From Promethearchaeota archaeon (lineage in GTDB: Archaea > Asgardarchaeota > Lokiarchaeia > Sigyniarchaeales > SOKP01): a DNA stretch of 64,000 bases. Below are positions 7,897 through 17,237 of this stretch, piece by piece. The DNA is taken from NCBI GenBank assembly GCA_016839555.1, contig JAEOUA010000010.1:372001-436000 (forward strand), written 5' to 3'. Within the stretch, counting starts at the first letter, position 1. Each line of letters starts with the position of its first letter. The notes below the pieces were generated by a model. That model was not told the origin of the DNA, did no database searches, and saw nothing but the letters and a program-made list of their open reading frames with translations. A program made the translations under genes and the position numbers.

Positions 7897-9576
7897 TTAT
7901 TTCTTGAGTTTTTTGTATTCCTTGATAGTCTCTTCTGCGATTTTAATTGCTTTGTCCTTCTCTTTTATAGTTTGATTTAATTTTACTTCTAATTCTCTGG
8001 TGTATTTTTCTAATTGTTCTATTTTTTGTTCTGCTTCTTCGCTGAGTCCTCCAACTTCTTCTCCCGCTTCTATTTTACTCTTAAGAGATTTATATTTTTC
8101 TTTCCAGACTTTTAATTCAGTTTGGATTTCTTTTATTCGTTCATCGACAGGTATGTCGGGACTGACAATCCCTTTTTCTTGTTCTATTGTTTCAACTCTT
8201 TCTTTCCATGTGTTAAGTTCATCTTCTAAATTTTTTACCTTTTGTTTTAATTCAGAGATCATATCTAATAGTTCATCCCTGCTTTTATCTCCTAGAATTT
8301 CCTTAAACATTTCCTTTCCTGCTTCTAATTCTGCTTCTGATTTATCACCTAAAATACGTCGTTTTCTCTTTTGAAGATCTTCTACTGTCTGTTCAGAAAG
8401 GAAATCAAGAGGATTAAAACCTATCCCTCCATGTTGAGTCTCCCTTTTTCTAACTTTTACAAAAAGAGGAATTCCACTAACAGCTTCTCCGCTAATAATA
8501 CCTTCCCCTTTATCCAAACCACTAATATCTTCTCTATGCTCATTACTAAGATCTTCTGCGCTATGAATAGTTATATTTACATCATTTACATCAGATAGAC
8601 AATGAACTACCCAAGTTCCAGCTTGAGCTCTAATTGTTGTATCTAATAATTGCGGTCGCTGAGTGCCAAGAACTAAATTCGCTCCAAATTTTCTCCCTTC
8701 CTGAGAGAATAATTTAACCGTATCACATGTTTCTGTTGATTTTTTTCCAGCAAACAAATGTGCCTCATCTAAGAAGAGATAAAAAGGGGGAATCTTTCTT
8801 AAGGTACTGGCTTTATATAATTTTTTCAATAACCTCCCTGCAAGACTTTCCTGTGCTTCCAAAGATAGACCTCGCATATTAATAATCGTACATAAATTAG
8901 GAGCAATAATATCAGTTTCACTAAGAGAGAAGAGATATTCAATATCTAAATCCGCTGCTTTATTAATAGTTAAATCAGAAAATTCTATGATATTATCAAT
9001 AAATTGGCTTTCTTCTCCTCCCTTTTCTTCACTTGCTATTTTTAAACTACCGTATTCTCCATGTCGATCTAAAATTACTACAGGAATCCCTTTTTTCATG
9101 AATTCCTCACATAATACCCCCATAGTGTAAGACTTCCCGCTTCCAGAACGTCCAGTGATAAATACCCTTCCGAAATCCTTTACTAATAAATTCACATCAA
9201 AATCATAACCAAGAAGTTTTCCGAGAGCCACAGATTGTTCGGGAGGATTTTCTATCCCTAATACTTCCCTTATTTGTTCATCTTTTGCTAAATACACTTT
9301 AGAACCCACTTCGAAAGGTCTTTTAGGTCTTTCACCGATTACTGCTAAATCAGCTTTCATACCCTCCTCATCATTCCAAATGGTACTGATGGTCATTATT
9401 TTATGATCTCTGTTTCCCTTTTCATCCTTATTTCCATACACAACTAAATAGCTTGTTCTTTCGACCTTTTCGCTTTCGATTAAAACTCTAGCCTCAGATA
9501 TTTGCGTTTTTCCAGTAAGTATTCCTATAGGTTTTTCTTCTATACCAGAATCATCATTTTCATCATGTTCGGACAT
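7897..9576 (-). CDS. HerA-like DNA-translocating ATPase with C-terminal coiled coil
   Basis: This 559-residue ATPase has an N-terminal HAS-barrel-like region (about 15-105), Walker A GRSGSGKS at 142-149 and DRHGEYG at about 170-176. Walker B is YLFLDEAHLF (about 266-275), and GTQRPQLLD acts as the sensor at about 304-312. The family (HerA/FtsK superfamily, DUF87) forms hexamers that move DNA; HerA works with the nuclease NurA in end resection. Residues about 400-559 are highly charged and heptad-like, a long coiled coil that classical HerA lacks. No NurA gene is adjacent. It could be a HerA paralogue with a different partner. Confidence 0.8.
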   Translation of the reverse strand: MSEHDENDDSGIEEKPIGILTGKTQISEARVLIESEKVERTSYLVVYGNKDEKGNRDHKIMTISTIWNDEEGMKADLAVIGERPKRPFEVGSKVYLAKDEQIREVLGIENPPEQSVALGKLLGYDFDVNLLVKDFGRVFITGRSGSGKSYTMGVLCEEFMKKGIPVVILDRHGEYGSLKIASEEKGGEESQFIDNIIEFSDLTINKAADLDIEYLFSLSETDIIAPNLCTIINMRGLSLEAQESLAGRLLKKLYKASTLRKIPPFYLFLDEAHLFAGKKSTETCDTVKLFSQEGRKFGANLVLGTQRPQLLDTTIRAQAGTWVVHCLSDVNDVNITIHSAEDLSNEHREDISGLDKGEGIISGEAVSGIPLFVKVRKRETQHGGIGFNPLDFLSEQTVEDLQKRKRRILGDKSEAELEAGKEMFKEILGDKSRDELLDMISELKQKVKNLEDELNTWKERVETIEQEKGIVSPDIPVDERIKEIQTELKVWKEKYKSLKSKIEAGEEVGGLSEEAEQKIEQLEKYTRELEVKLNQTIKEKDKAIKIAEETIKEYKKLKK

Positions 9577-9666
9577 TAATCATCATGTTTTTTTTTAATA
9601 TGAGTTTAAAAAAATTGATTTCAATTATTACTAAATAGATAATTTAGCAATTTAATTCTTTTTATT

Positions 9667-10593
9667 TCAATTGGAATAAATAATGTATTTCTTTACCATA
9701 TGATGAGTGTGATAAGATAATTTGGCTTTTCTTAACCCTTCTATGCCTAAATCTTGTTCTCGATTAACGTATTTAGCATTTTCACCACAGCAATACTTTA
9801 AAAACATATTGTTTATCGCTTGATAAGAACCTTGATAATATACATGTGCTTTTTCTATATGAATTACATTTGTGTCGATATTAAGCATTTCGCCAAGTGT
9901 ATAGCCAGCTGTTTCATCTTTGACCAGTAAAATCCCTCCATTATAATCCAGTTCTGAATAATTATTTAGAAGTCTTTCTATTGCTTTCTGTTCTTCTTGT
10001 AAATCCTTATTTCTCTCACATTCATTCATCACACACCATTTATTTTGAAGTTCCCTACAATATTCCAACCATTCTTCAGAAATAAGATGAAATTCATAAT
10101 CATAATTTTCCAAAAAAGCCTCTAAATGCCTTCTTTTTGACCGATATTTATTCCCAGAAAGATTGATTAATGCATCTTTATCGTAGACATAATCCCAATT
10201 ATTCCTATCTTCTTCAATAATAAGATTTAACTGAGAAAATCTGTTCGTTTGCTTTAATTTAGAAATAATATTTTCGGAAACGCGATGAATTTCAATATTT
10301 TTAATTTCATTAAATAAATCAATTATGACTTCTTCTGGTGTTTCTCCTATTGGTGGAAAGAAAAATAAAGTATTATTCATTTTTGTTTTCGATTCTTTCC
10401 ACTTTCCTAAAAAATCTTTTGAAAAAATAAGTAAATGATTATTCCATTCTGAAAAGAATGAATTATAGTATTCTTGCCACGCAAATAAGTTCGTAAACGT
10501 AAATTCAGATATTTCTGGAGGACAATCCTTAAGATAATTGTTAAAAATATCTTTAACTGAGAGATTTATTGGAGAGGCATTATTCAAATTCAT
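9667..10593 (-). CDS. DUF2156 / phosphatidylglycerol lysyltransferase C-terminal domain protein
   Basis: A 308-residue soluble protein matching the DUF2156 family (GNAT-like double fold, LPG_synthase_C). The N-terminus contains FTFTNLFAWQEYYN, and the middle has YRSKRRHLEAFLENYDYE. The C-terminal half carries GGILLVKDETAGYTLGEML and the typical end of the second GNAT repeat. The membrane part of bacterial MprF is absent, so this is the stand-alone form, which is widespread in bacteria and archaea. It may transfer an aminoacyl group from tRNA to a lipid or peptide, but for stand-alone members the substrate is not established. The gene lies between the HerA-like ATPase and GAPDH genes and shares their direction. 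Confidence 0.75.
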   Translation of the reverse strand: MNLNNASPINLSVKDIFNNYLKDCPPEISEFTFTNLFAWQEYYNSFFSEWNNHLLIFSKDFLGKWKESKTKMNNTLFFFPPIGETPEEVIIDLFNEIKNIEIHRVSENIISKLKQTNRFSQLNLIIEEDRNNWDYVYDKDALINLSGNKYRSKRRHLEAFLENYDYEFHLISEEWLEYCRELQNKWCVMNECERNKDLQEEQKAIERLLNNYSELDYNGGILLVKDETAGYTLGEMLNIDTNVIHIEKAHVYYQGSYQAINNMFLKYCCGENAKYVNREQDLGIEGLRKAKLSYHTHHMVKKYIIYSN

Positions 10594-10848
10594 ATGATAG
10601 GTAAAAATTAACTACTTTAAAAGCATTTTTTTTGAAAAATATAAATAATTTCGTAAGAGTTATTTTAAAGATGAAGAAACCGATATTTAATATCTCACTC
10701 TTGGGAGAATTCAGTTATTAACTTGAATAGTAATCATCTTAAGGATTTTCTATTTATATTGAAAAAAGAAAATAATTATTTCGAAAATAAAGAAAATCTA
10801 ATAAAAATAAAGAAAAAAATTGAGATTAAATTTGATTTATGAGTGTTT

Positions 10849-11850
10849 TTAGAGTTTTTTGACTATTAAATCTGCAAGACGATTTGAATAGCCCCATTCG
10901 TTATCATACCATGCTAATACGCTACATAGGTTTCCGATTGCATTAGTAAAAACACCACAGAAAATTGAACTTGCTGGATTGCCCACCACATCACTACTAA
11001 CAATAGGATCATCAGTATATTCTAAGATTCCTTTTAAAGATCCCTCTGCTGCTTGTTTCATAGCAGAATTTATTTCATCAATAGAAGCTGCTCGTTTGAG
11101 ATTAAATTTAACATCAATTACACTCCCATCAGGTGTTGGTACGCGTATTGCAATTCCATCTAATTTACCGTTTAATTCAGGAAATACTAAGCCGATTGCT
11201 TTAGCTGCGCCTGTTGAAGTAGGAACACTATTTGCACCTGCAGCTCTTCCACGAGTCATTTTAATAGGGTCCGCACGTCTAGCGGTATCAACAGTTGATT
11301 GATCGTTCGTGTAAGAATGAATTGTAGTCATAATTCCATTTTCAATTCCAAAACTATCATTTAAAACTTTAACTACGGGTCCTAGACAATTAGTTGTACA
11401 AGAGGCATTCGAAATTATTTGATGATCATCCCTCAATTTGTCCTCATTACATCCCAAAACCACAGTTATATCAGGATTAGTCGCTGGGGCACTAATCAAT
11501 ACTTTTTTAGCCCCTGCTTGTAAATGTTTCGCAGCACCATCACGATTCGTGAAGAATCCCGTTGATTCTAAAGCGATATCCACTCCGTATTTGGTATGAG
11601 GTAAATTAGCGGGGTCTCTCTCTGCAGTCACAGGTAATTCCTTACCATTAACTATTAATGCGCCTTCTTTATAACCAATTTTTCCAGGAAATCTTCCGAA
11701 AACAGTGTCATATTTAAGAGAATAAGCCAGATATTTAGGATCGAATAGATCATTCACATATTTAATGTCTATATCTGGATTATCATACGCTGCTCTAAAA
11801 AAATTCCGTCCAATACGTCCAAATCCGTTTATCATAATATTCTTTGCCAT
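10849..11850 (-). CDS. gap: Type I glyceraldehyde-3-phosphate dehydrogenase
   Basis: A full-length 333-residue GAPDH of the bacterial/eukaryotic type I family. Residues 9-14 (GFGRIG) form the Rossmann motif. The catalytic site is SNASCTTNC with Cys151, and the general-base His is in TTIHSYTNDQ near 178. WYDNEWGYSNR near the C-terminus is the conserved NAD/substrate contact. Asp34 after the second strand fits NAD+ use. It interconverts glyceraldehyde-3-phosphate and 1,3-bisphosphoglycerate. Most archaea instead carry a distinct type II enzyme, so the gene may descend from lateral transfer. It stands alone here, with no phosphoglycerate kinase next to it. Confidence 0.97.
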   Translation of the reverse strand: MAKNIMINGFGRIGRNFFRAAYDNPDIDIKYVNDLFDPKYLAYSLKYDTVFGRFPGKIGYKEGALIVNGKELPVTAERDPANLPHTKYGVDIALESTGFFTNRDGAAKHLQAGAKKVLISAPATNPDITVVLGCNEDKLRDDHQIISNASCTTNCLGPVVKVLNDSFGIENGIMTTIHSYTNDQSTVDTARRADPIKMTRGRAAGANSVPTSTGAAKAIGLVFPELNGKLDGIAIRVPTPDGSVIDVKFNLKRAASIDEINSAMKQAAEGSLKGILEYTDDPIVSSDVVGNPASSIFCGVFTNAIGNLCSVLAWYDNEWGYSNRLADLIVKKL

Positions 11851-12145
11851 TTATTTACTCACTCTTTAAACATTTCTAATTATTGTTTTAAATTTGTCAA
11901 GTTAAGAAAATTTACGACCTTTTTTTAAATTAACTTTTTTTTAGAGTTTGGAGTAAAGAATAAGATTTAAATGATAAACCAAAAACAAAAAAAGATTTAC
12001 TCAATAACTAAAAACCTAACTATTTAAAGAAGTTCAGATTATTATAAAATTAGGAATTTTTTTGAGAAGTAGTTCGCTACTATTAATCAAGGAATAATTT
12101 AAATTTATATTTATTACTCTTTAAAGAGGAAACAATTAATTAATA

Positions 12146-12760
12146 ATGAGTGAAAAAGGTTTTCAACGGAATTTAAAAGATACTTTAGTAATTGTCAGTG
12201 GAATACCCAGATCGGGAACTTCATTATTAATGCAGATGTTAAACAATGGTGGGATGGAGATATTAGCAGATGATATAAGAAAACCTGATGAAAGTAATCC
12301 GAAGGGATATTTAGAACTTGAAGCGATAAAAAAATTAGCTCAAGACAATTCTTGCCTTAAAAATCAAACTGGGAAAGCAGTAAAAGTGATTTCTCATCTT
12401 CTGAAATATTTACCGGAAGAACAAAAATATAAAATTATCTTTATGAATCGAGACATGAACGAGATTATTAAATCACAACAAAAAATGCTTAATAAAAATG
12501 AAAAGAAATATTCTAAGGAATTAATTAAGGCTTTTCTCAAAGAACTTAAACATGTAAAACAATGGGTTAAAGAACAACCTCATAAAGAAATGATAAATCT
12601 ACATTATAAGAAAATAATCAAGCACCCAATGAAAGCAATTGATAAAATCATCCAATTTCTAGGCATACCACTTGATAAGGAAGCAATGAGAGATTCCATT
12701 GACCCACGTTTATATCGCAGTAAAATAGATGAATCTGAAAATGATTATATTAATAATTGA
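12146..12760 (+). CDS. Sulfotransferase-family P-loop protein
   Basis: A 204-residue protein with an N-terminal SGIPRSGTS loop (residues 18-26), the 5'-phosphosulfate-binding P-loop of sulfotransferases. It is followed by LLMQMLNNGGMEILAD and by a C-terminal region with RDMNEIIKSQQKML, typical of the 3'-phosphate-binding Arg/Ser strand. It likely transfers sulfate from PAPS to a surface or lipid acceptor. The protein is on the short side for the family. It ends with TGA, showing that TGA serves as a normal stop in this genome. No PAPS-synthesis gene is nearby. Confidence 0.75.
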   Translation: MSEKGFQRNLKDTLVIVSGIPRSGTSLLMQMLNNGGMEILADDIRKPDESNPKGYLELEAIKKLAQDNSCLKNQTGKAVKVISHLLKYLPEEQKYKIIFMNRDMNEIIKSQQKMLNKNEKKYSKELIKAFLKELKHVKQWVKEQPHKEMINLHYKKIIKHPMKAIDKIIQFLGIPLDKEAMRDSIDPRLYRSKIDESENDYINN

Positions 12761-12838
12761 ATTATAAAAAGATTCAGATTCATTTAACAGATTACATTAT
12801 GGCTAAATCTCTAAAAAATGAAATATAAAAATAAGAAA

Positions 12839-13594
12839 TTAACTTCCTTCTTTACTTTCTACCTTTTCCTCTTCTTCCTTGCCCATTAATCTTATCACAG
12901 CATCAGCAAGTTTGTTCTGACTTCTGCTGATAATACCTTTAAGTTTGCCCACTTTTCCAAGCACGCGCTCACTAATAGCGTTCCAAACAGAGCCGGGCTC
13001 GCCTTTTACTTCCATAAATCTGTCTCGAAATACCTTTACATCTATATTATCATACTTTTCTGCTGCGTCCGAACATTTAAAACATAAAATACAGAGATCT
13101 TCATCCACTACGATCTCATTATCCTTCACTGACAACGCTCCCGTCGCGCATTCATCGGCAAATTTTTCTAAAACTTTTTTATCTTTTTCGGTAGATGTTA
13201 TTTTTATGCTCCCCTCAACCACCTTCCGAATTTCTCTTCCATCTTCTAAAGTTCGGACTTGCTCTTTAAATTCGGGAAGAGAACCATTTTCTACAAGAGG
13301 AACCCTTTTTTCCCCATTAATAATGAGCTCTAAGGTGTAGCCAGGACAAATCCAAGTACATGAGCCACACCATATACATTTATCAGTATCAACAACAATT
13401 TTCTTATCAGAATCAATTCGCATATCTTTAGGAGTACCAATTGCGGTTTTCTTGATGGGTTCATCATAAATAGAAACGGTTACAGGGCAAACTCGGTGGC
13501 AAAACCCGCATTCTAAGCATTTACTCTCATCATATTGGAGGATCATTTCATGATTAAGCATTTTGTAAACATAATGAGTAATATTTTCGTCCAC
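12839..13594 (-). CDS. Polyferredoxin-like 4Fe-4S protein
   Basis: A 251-residue soluble iron-sulfur protein. Cluster one is C26-x2-C29-x2-C32-x3-C36 (CLECGFCHRVC) and cluster two is C73-x2-C76-x2-C79-x3-C83 (CIWCGSCTWIC). A third set (CATGAL and CILCFKC) lies at about 149-176. The C-terminal 60 residues are charged. The annotated start is a GTG at 13594. The frame stays open upstream to 13657 and reads like protein (KKGGLKISLPAKKTIEVD), with no ATG, GTG or TTG in it, so the true start may be an unusual codon. It is an electron carrier, but its partner is not evident from the neighbours. Confidence 0.85.
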   Translation of the reverse strand: MDENITHYVYKMLNHEMILQYDESKCLECGFCHRVCPVTVSIYDEPIKKTAIGTPKDMRIDSDKKIVVDTDKCIWCGSCTWICPGYTLELIINGEKRVPLVENGSLPEFKEQVRTLEDGREIRKVVEGSIKITSTEKDKKVLEKFADECATGALSVKDNEIVVDEDLCILCFKCSDAAEKYDNIDVKVFRDRFMEVKGEPGSVWNAISERVLGKVGKLKGIISRSQNKLADAVIRLMGKEEEEKVESKEGS

Positions 13595-13829
13595 TTCTAT
13601 GGTCTTTTTAGCTGGTAATGAAATCTTTAATCCACCTTTCTTATCGTAGTAATAGTTTTAATATGAATAATATAAATTTATTAATAAATAAAATTATTAT
13701 TTTTATTTCAATTCGAAGTTATTAATTTCCTAATTACTAATTTCAACAATAGATAATTTATATTTTTTTCTCTGATACTTATTTAAAAATATTTCAACTT
13801 CAATCTTTTCCAATTTAGAGATCTTCAAT

Positions 13830-14954
13830 TTATTTCTGAAAAATATCGTTTACTAAAATCTCGGTGGATTCAAATACAGAAATATCTCCACTAAATTCTT
13901 TCACTAATCTCCCAAAAATCGTTTCAAACTTGGTTATAAATTCTTTTAACAATACTTTTGTGTAATTTAATTCTTCAGAGGTGTATAACACTCCTGTACT
14001 CAAATTTCCAGAATACATGACTATGTTTTCATCCTTTTTCTTTACAACGGAAATTTCCATCCGAGATTGCGTCATTTGATCAATCAGCACATTTATTCCG
14101 GAAAAGGCTGCTGATATTAAATTTTGATCCATAAATTTCTTTCCTTCCTTAAATATTTTATAATAGAGACAGATTCCAGAAGAATTCATTAAAAATAAGG
14201 CCTCCAGCTTATCCATCCAATCAAACTCAGAAAAAGGGGGTAAAGTAAGGAAAAAAATGGAAAGCAAGAGGAGCCCTGCTAATTGGAGTATATCCCCTAT
14301 TAATCTTCCGGCTAATCCAAAAACATTTATCATTAAATCTGTAGAAAAAAGAAATCCTATAAGAGTTAAGCCAATTCCGGATAAATATTTGAAGAGCCCA
14401 ATATAGAGATTTTTTTTATTTTGTACTTTTTTTGTAAAATCAATTAAATATACCAACAAGAAAAAGATGAATATGGACCAGAAGAAATAAGTTAGGTTTT
14501 GGGTAATTCTTAAATCTATTATAAATAGAATAAAAAATGTAAAAGCATAAATCGAAAATAAAATGGTAAATAAATATCTCTTATATAGAAAGATTTTATA
14601 TTTTTCCACGCAGCGAAGGAAAAGAATTGAATTACAACTTATCGCAAAATATCCTAAATTTAGAAAGACATATCGAAAACTTCCTATGCTCCAGAAAAAG
14701 AAGGGAGATATTAATTCATCCTGGGCATAGAAATCCGAAAATAGATAAAAGAACCATGTTAAACCAAATCCCGTCAACAAGAAAAAATATCCTAACTCTT
14801 GCAAATTTCTTAAGCCTTTTTCTTGCTTTAGGAATCGGATTAAAAAGATTATACTAACCTCTAATAAAGTAATCACCAAGACAAATTCCATGATCAACAA
14901 TGGCAATCGAAAGTTCCCACTGATTGGAAATGTAAGATATAAAATATTAAGCAC
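13830..14954 (-). CDS. Seven-TM protein with cytosolic SNARE-like (longin/roadblock-like) domain, copy A
   Basis: A 374-residue protein with about seven hydrophobic segments in residues 1-235. A soluble domain of some 130 residues follows (about 245-374). The soluble part begins with a strand (ALFLMNSSGICLYYKIF), then helix-like segments, then strands (MEISVVKKKDENIVMYSG) and a final helix. This pattern suggests a longin- or roadblock-type SNARE-like fold, but the match is by eye only. The neighbour at 14964-16124 has the same architecture, so the pair arose by duplication. The two are separated by nine bases and are probably co-transcribed. A role as membrane receptor or platform for small GTPases is an inference. 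Confidence 0.5.
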   Translation of the reverse strand: MLNILYLTFPISGNFRLPLLIMEFVLVITLLEVSIIFLIRFLKQEKGLRNLQELGYFFLLTGFGLTWFFYLFSDFYAQDELISPFFFWSIGSFRYVFLNLGYFAISCNSILFLRCVEKYKIFLYKRYLFTILFSIYAFTFFILFIIDLRITQNLTYFFWSIFIFFLLVYLIDFTKKVQNKKNLYIGLFKYLSGIGLTLIGFLFSTDLMINVFGLAGRLIGDILQLAGLLLLSIFFLTLPPFSEFDWMDKLEALFLMNSSGICLYYKIFKEGKKFMDQNLISAAFSGINVLIDQMTQSRMEISVVKKKDENIVMYSGNLSTGVLYTSEELNYTKVLLKEFITKFETIFGRLVKEFSGDISVFESTEILVNDIFQK

Positions 14955-14963
14955 CTCTATTTT

Positions 14964-16124
14964 TTAAACAATTAATGTTTTTAGAATCATATCAAAACTC
15001 TTAAAGAGTAGTTTTTCTCTTTTTCGATCAAAGTCTTCCATTAATAATTCTTTATAGAAATTTTCAAATTGGTTTTTAATTTTAGTTAGAAAAACGCGAT
15101 AACTCTTTAAGGGATTATTAACAAGTAAGGCATATACAATATGAGAAAAGTTTTCTGTCCCATATTCTAATAAAACAACAACCTCTCCTTTTTTAATTTC
15201 TTGGAGATTTTTATCTCGAGAATAGGATATTTCAGCAAGGATTCTATCTATACCCTTTATTCCGCCCTTAATTAATTGCTCTAGTGCTGTAATATCGGAA
15301 ATAACCTTATCAACCCCTTTATTTTTTAGGGAGGTGGAAATATCAGTAAAATCCTTCTTATATAGAATAGAATTCTTTTTTTGATTAATAATAAACAATT
15401 TAATAAGGTTTTCTTTCCATTGGAACTCATAGAAAGTAGGAAAATTATAAATTCCAATTAGAACCATTCCAAACCCAGCAAATAAGATGAAAACCCCAAG
15501 ATATCTCAAAGTTACTAACAAATAGCTATTTAATAAGAAATTAAAAAAATTTAACACAAAAAATAGGGAGAAATAACTCATGATAGTCCCAAATATCACT
15601 TGATTTAATCTATATTTAATTTCTCCTGAAATTTCTCTATTTATGATGAATATAATAGAGAAGAAATAAGCAATAATTAAGGATATTGTAAGGATATATA
15701 TTAAAGTTTCTATAATTGGGATTAAAATAAGCATAATAGCGCTAAGAATGATTAAAATTATACCACAAATTAAATATATATAATTAATTTTTAAGCTTAT
15801 AATCTGGGAGAATTCTTTGATAATTACGAAAATAACTAAGGGCATAATATTAAGTTGGACAATAAAAATAGATAGCCAATATAATATGTCTCTAGTTCCA
15901 AAATTTACTACAAAAAACTGAGAAATGGTGAAGAAAAATAAACTGGAAATAAAGAGAAAGTATATAGTCCCAATAGCTAGTAAAATTTTATCTAAAGGAA
16001 GTTTTTTATAACTTAATTTATAAAATCTGTAAATTGAATAAAAAGCTAATTCAATACCTAGTATTATAATTAAGAGATATAAGAGAAACTGAAATTCTTC
16101 ATAATAATTTAACTGTAAAATCAT
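14964..16124 (-). CDS. Seven-TM protein with cytosolic SNARE-like (longin/roadblock-like) domain, copy B
   Basis: This 386-residue paralogue of the adjacent gene has about seven hydrophobic segments over residues 1-235. They end with a FPTFYEFQWKENLIKLFII motif that corresponds to LPPFSEFDWMDKLEALFLM in copy A. The last 140 residues are soluble and include LFIINQKKNSILYKKDF, GVDKVISDITALEQLI and VVVLLEYGTENFSHIVYALLV, again like a SNARE-like fold. The gene begins with ATG at 16124. It is divergent from the EamA transporter gene at 16267, across a 142-base spacer. Function is unknown. The shared join between the last TM helix and the soluble domain is strong evidence of common descent. Confidence 0.5.
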   Translation of the reverse strand: MILQLNYYEEFQFLLYLLIIILGIELAFYSIYRFYKLSYKKLPLDKILLAIGTIYFLFISSLFFFTISQFFVVNFGTRDILYWLSIFIVQLNIMPLVIFVIIKEFSQIISLKINYIYLICGIILIILSAIMLILIPIIETLIYILTISLIIAYFFSIIFIINREISGEIKYRLNQVIFGTIMSYFSLFFVLNFFNFLLNSYLLVTLRYLGVFILFAGFGMVLIGIYNFPTFYEFQWKENLIKLFIINQKKNSILYKKDFTDISTSLKNKGVDKVISDITALEQLIKGGIKGIDRILAEISYSRDKNLQEIKKGEVVVLLEYGTENFSHIVYALLVNNPLKSYRVFLTKIKNQFENFYKELLMEDFDRKREKLLFKSFDMILKTLIV

Positions 16125-16266
16125 CGTTATTAGAATGATTATTATTGTTAAAAATATTGCTTTTCAGATTTAAATAATTTTGTTTAATCTTTTCTTTAAT
16201 GAAAGAATAATTTAATTAACCTTATGAAAAACATAAACACTACTGTATAAGTTAGCTAATAAGAAT

Positions 16267-17229
16267 ATGAAAAATAAATCATTATCAGAGATAACTTTTT
16301 CAAAAATCTTTATGCTGCTTTCTGCTACATGTATGGGCTTTGTTGGAATTTTTGTTGATTTATTATCTGAGTTTCCAATTTATACCATCGCATTTTTCAG
16401 GGGTGTATTTGGAACATTATTGTTAACTATTCCGATGATTAAAACCAAATCATTTTCACTAGAATTTTTAAAAAAAGTATTTAAATATAATTGGAAACTA
16501 TTACTTGGATTATTAATTGTGAGTCCAATAACTATTTATTTATATTTTTTAAATATTTCTTTATCAGGTTATGCAGTTGCTGCCTTTCTTTTATATACAA
16601 ATGGGTTATTTCTTTTAATTTTTCTTTCTCTATCAAGCGAAAAACATTATATTACTAAAAAAAATATAATTGGATTTATATTAGCCTTAATTGGAGTATT
16701 ATTCATAATGGAAATTTGGAAGGGAGATTTATTGATAAATACCGTTTTAATTGGTTTAGCATCTGGGATAATATTAGCAATTCAAGTTTTTCTTAAAAAA
16801 AAAGTATATGAGAAAAAAGAGAAATATTCTTCTGAATTTACAGAAGAGCATATTATTGATACTTTTTTGGCGTGGTGGTATACTCTTACATTAATAATCT
16901 TTTTTTTACCCCTCGGAATTAAGGATATTATTCATCTAACTGGTTATAATTTATTATATTGTTTTTTATTAGGATTGATTCCAACCGCATTAGCCTTTAT
17001 CTTATATAATAAAGGAATTAAGAATGATAAGGGAGGTAATATCTTTATTCTTTCCTATTTTGAACCTGTAATTGCGACAATCAATACTGCCATTTTTCAG
17101 CTCCAAAATTTATCACTTTTTACCATTATAGGAGGCACTCTTATTTTAATTGCTAATATTATCATTTTAAAAAGTTCGAAAATAATTAATAATAATATTC
17201 TAAACAAAAGCAATCCTTTAGCTAATTGA
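16267..17229 (+). CDS. EamA-family (DMT) transporter
   Basis: A 320-residue protein with about ten hydrophobic segments arranged as two EamA repeats. The first repeat opens with FMLLSATCMGFVGIFVDLL and contains the conserved FFRGVFGTLLL. The second ends with YFEPVIATINTAIF, the usual ...EPV..A... motif. Such proteins export or import amino acids, nucleosides or other small solutes; the substrate cannot be inferred. The gene ends with TGA. The DUF2284 gene follows after eight bases and is probably co-transcribed. Confidence 0.85.
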   Translation: MKNKSLSEITFSKIFMLLSATCMGFVGIFVDLLSEFPIYTIAFFRGVFGTLLLTIPMIKTKSFSLEFLKKVFKYNWKLLLGLLIVSPITIYLYFLNISLSGYAVAAFLLYTNGLFLLIFLSLSSEKHYITKKNIIGFILALIGVLFIMEIWKGDLLINTVLIGLASGIILAIQVFLKKKVYEKKEKYSSEFTEEHIIDTFLAWWYTLTLIIFFLPLGIKDIIHLTGYNLLYCFLLGLIPTALAFILYNKGIKNDKGGNIFILSYFEPVIATINTAIFQLQNLSLFTIIGGTLILIANIIILKSSKIINNNILNKSNPLAN

Positions 17230-17237
17230 GTTGATTA

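Noticed and set aside
8000..8374. 124-codon plus-strand ORF opposite the HerA-like coiled-coil region
   Set aside because: Ser/Phe-rich composition results from reverse reading of Glu/Lys codons.
11302..11302. 107-codon plus-strand ORF across the GAPDH gene
   Set aside because: Antisense to a strongly conserved enzyme, with no match of its own.
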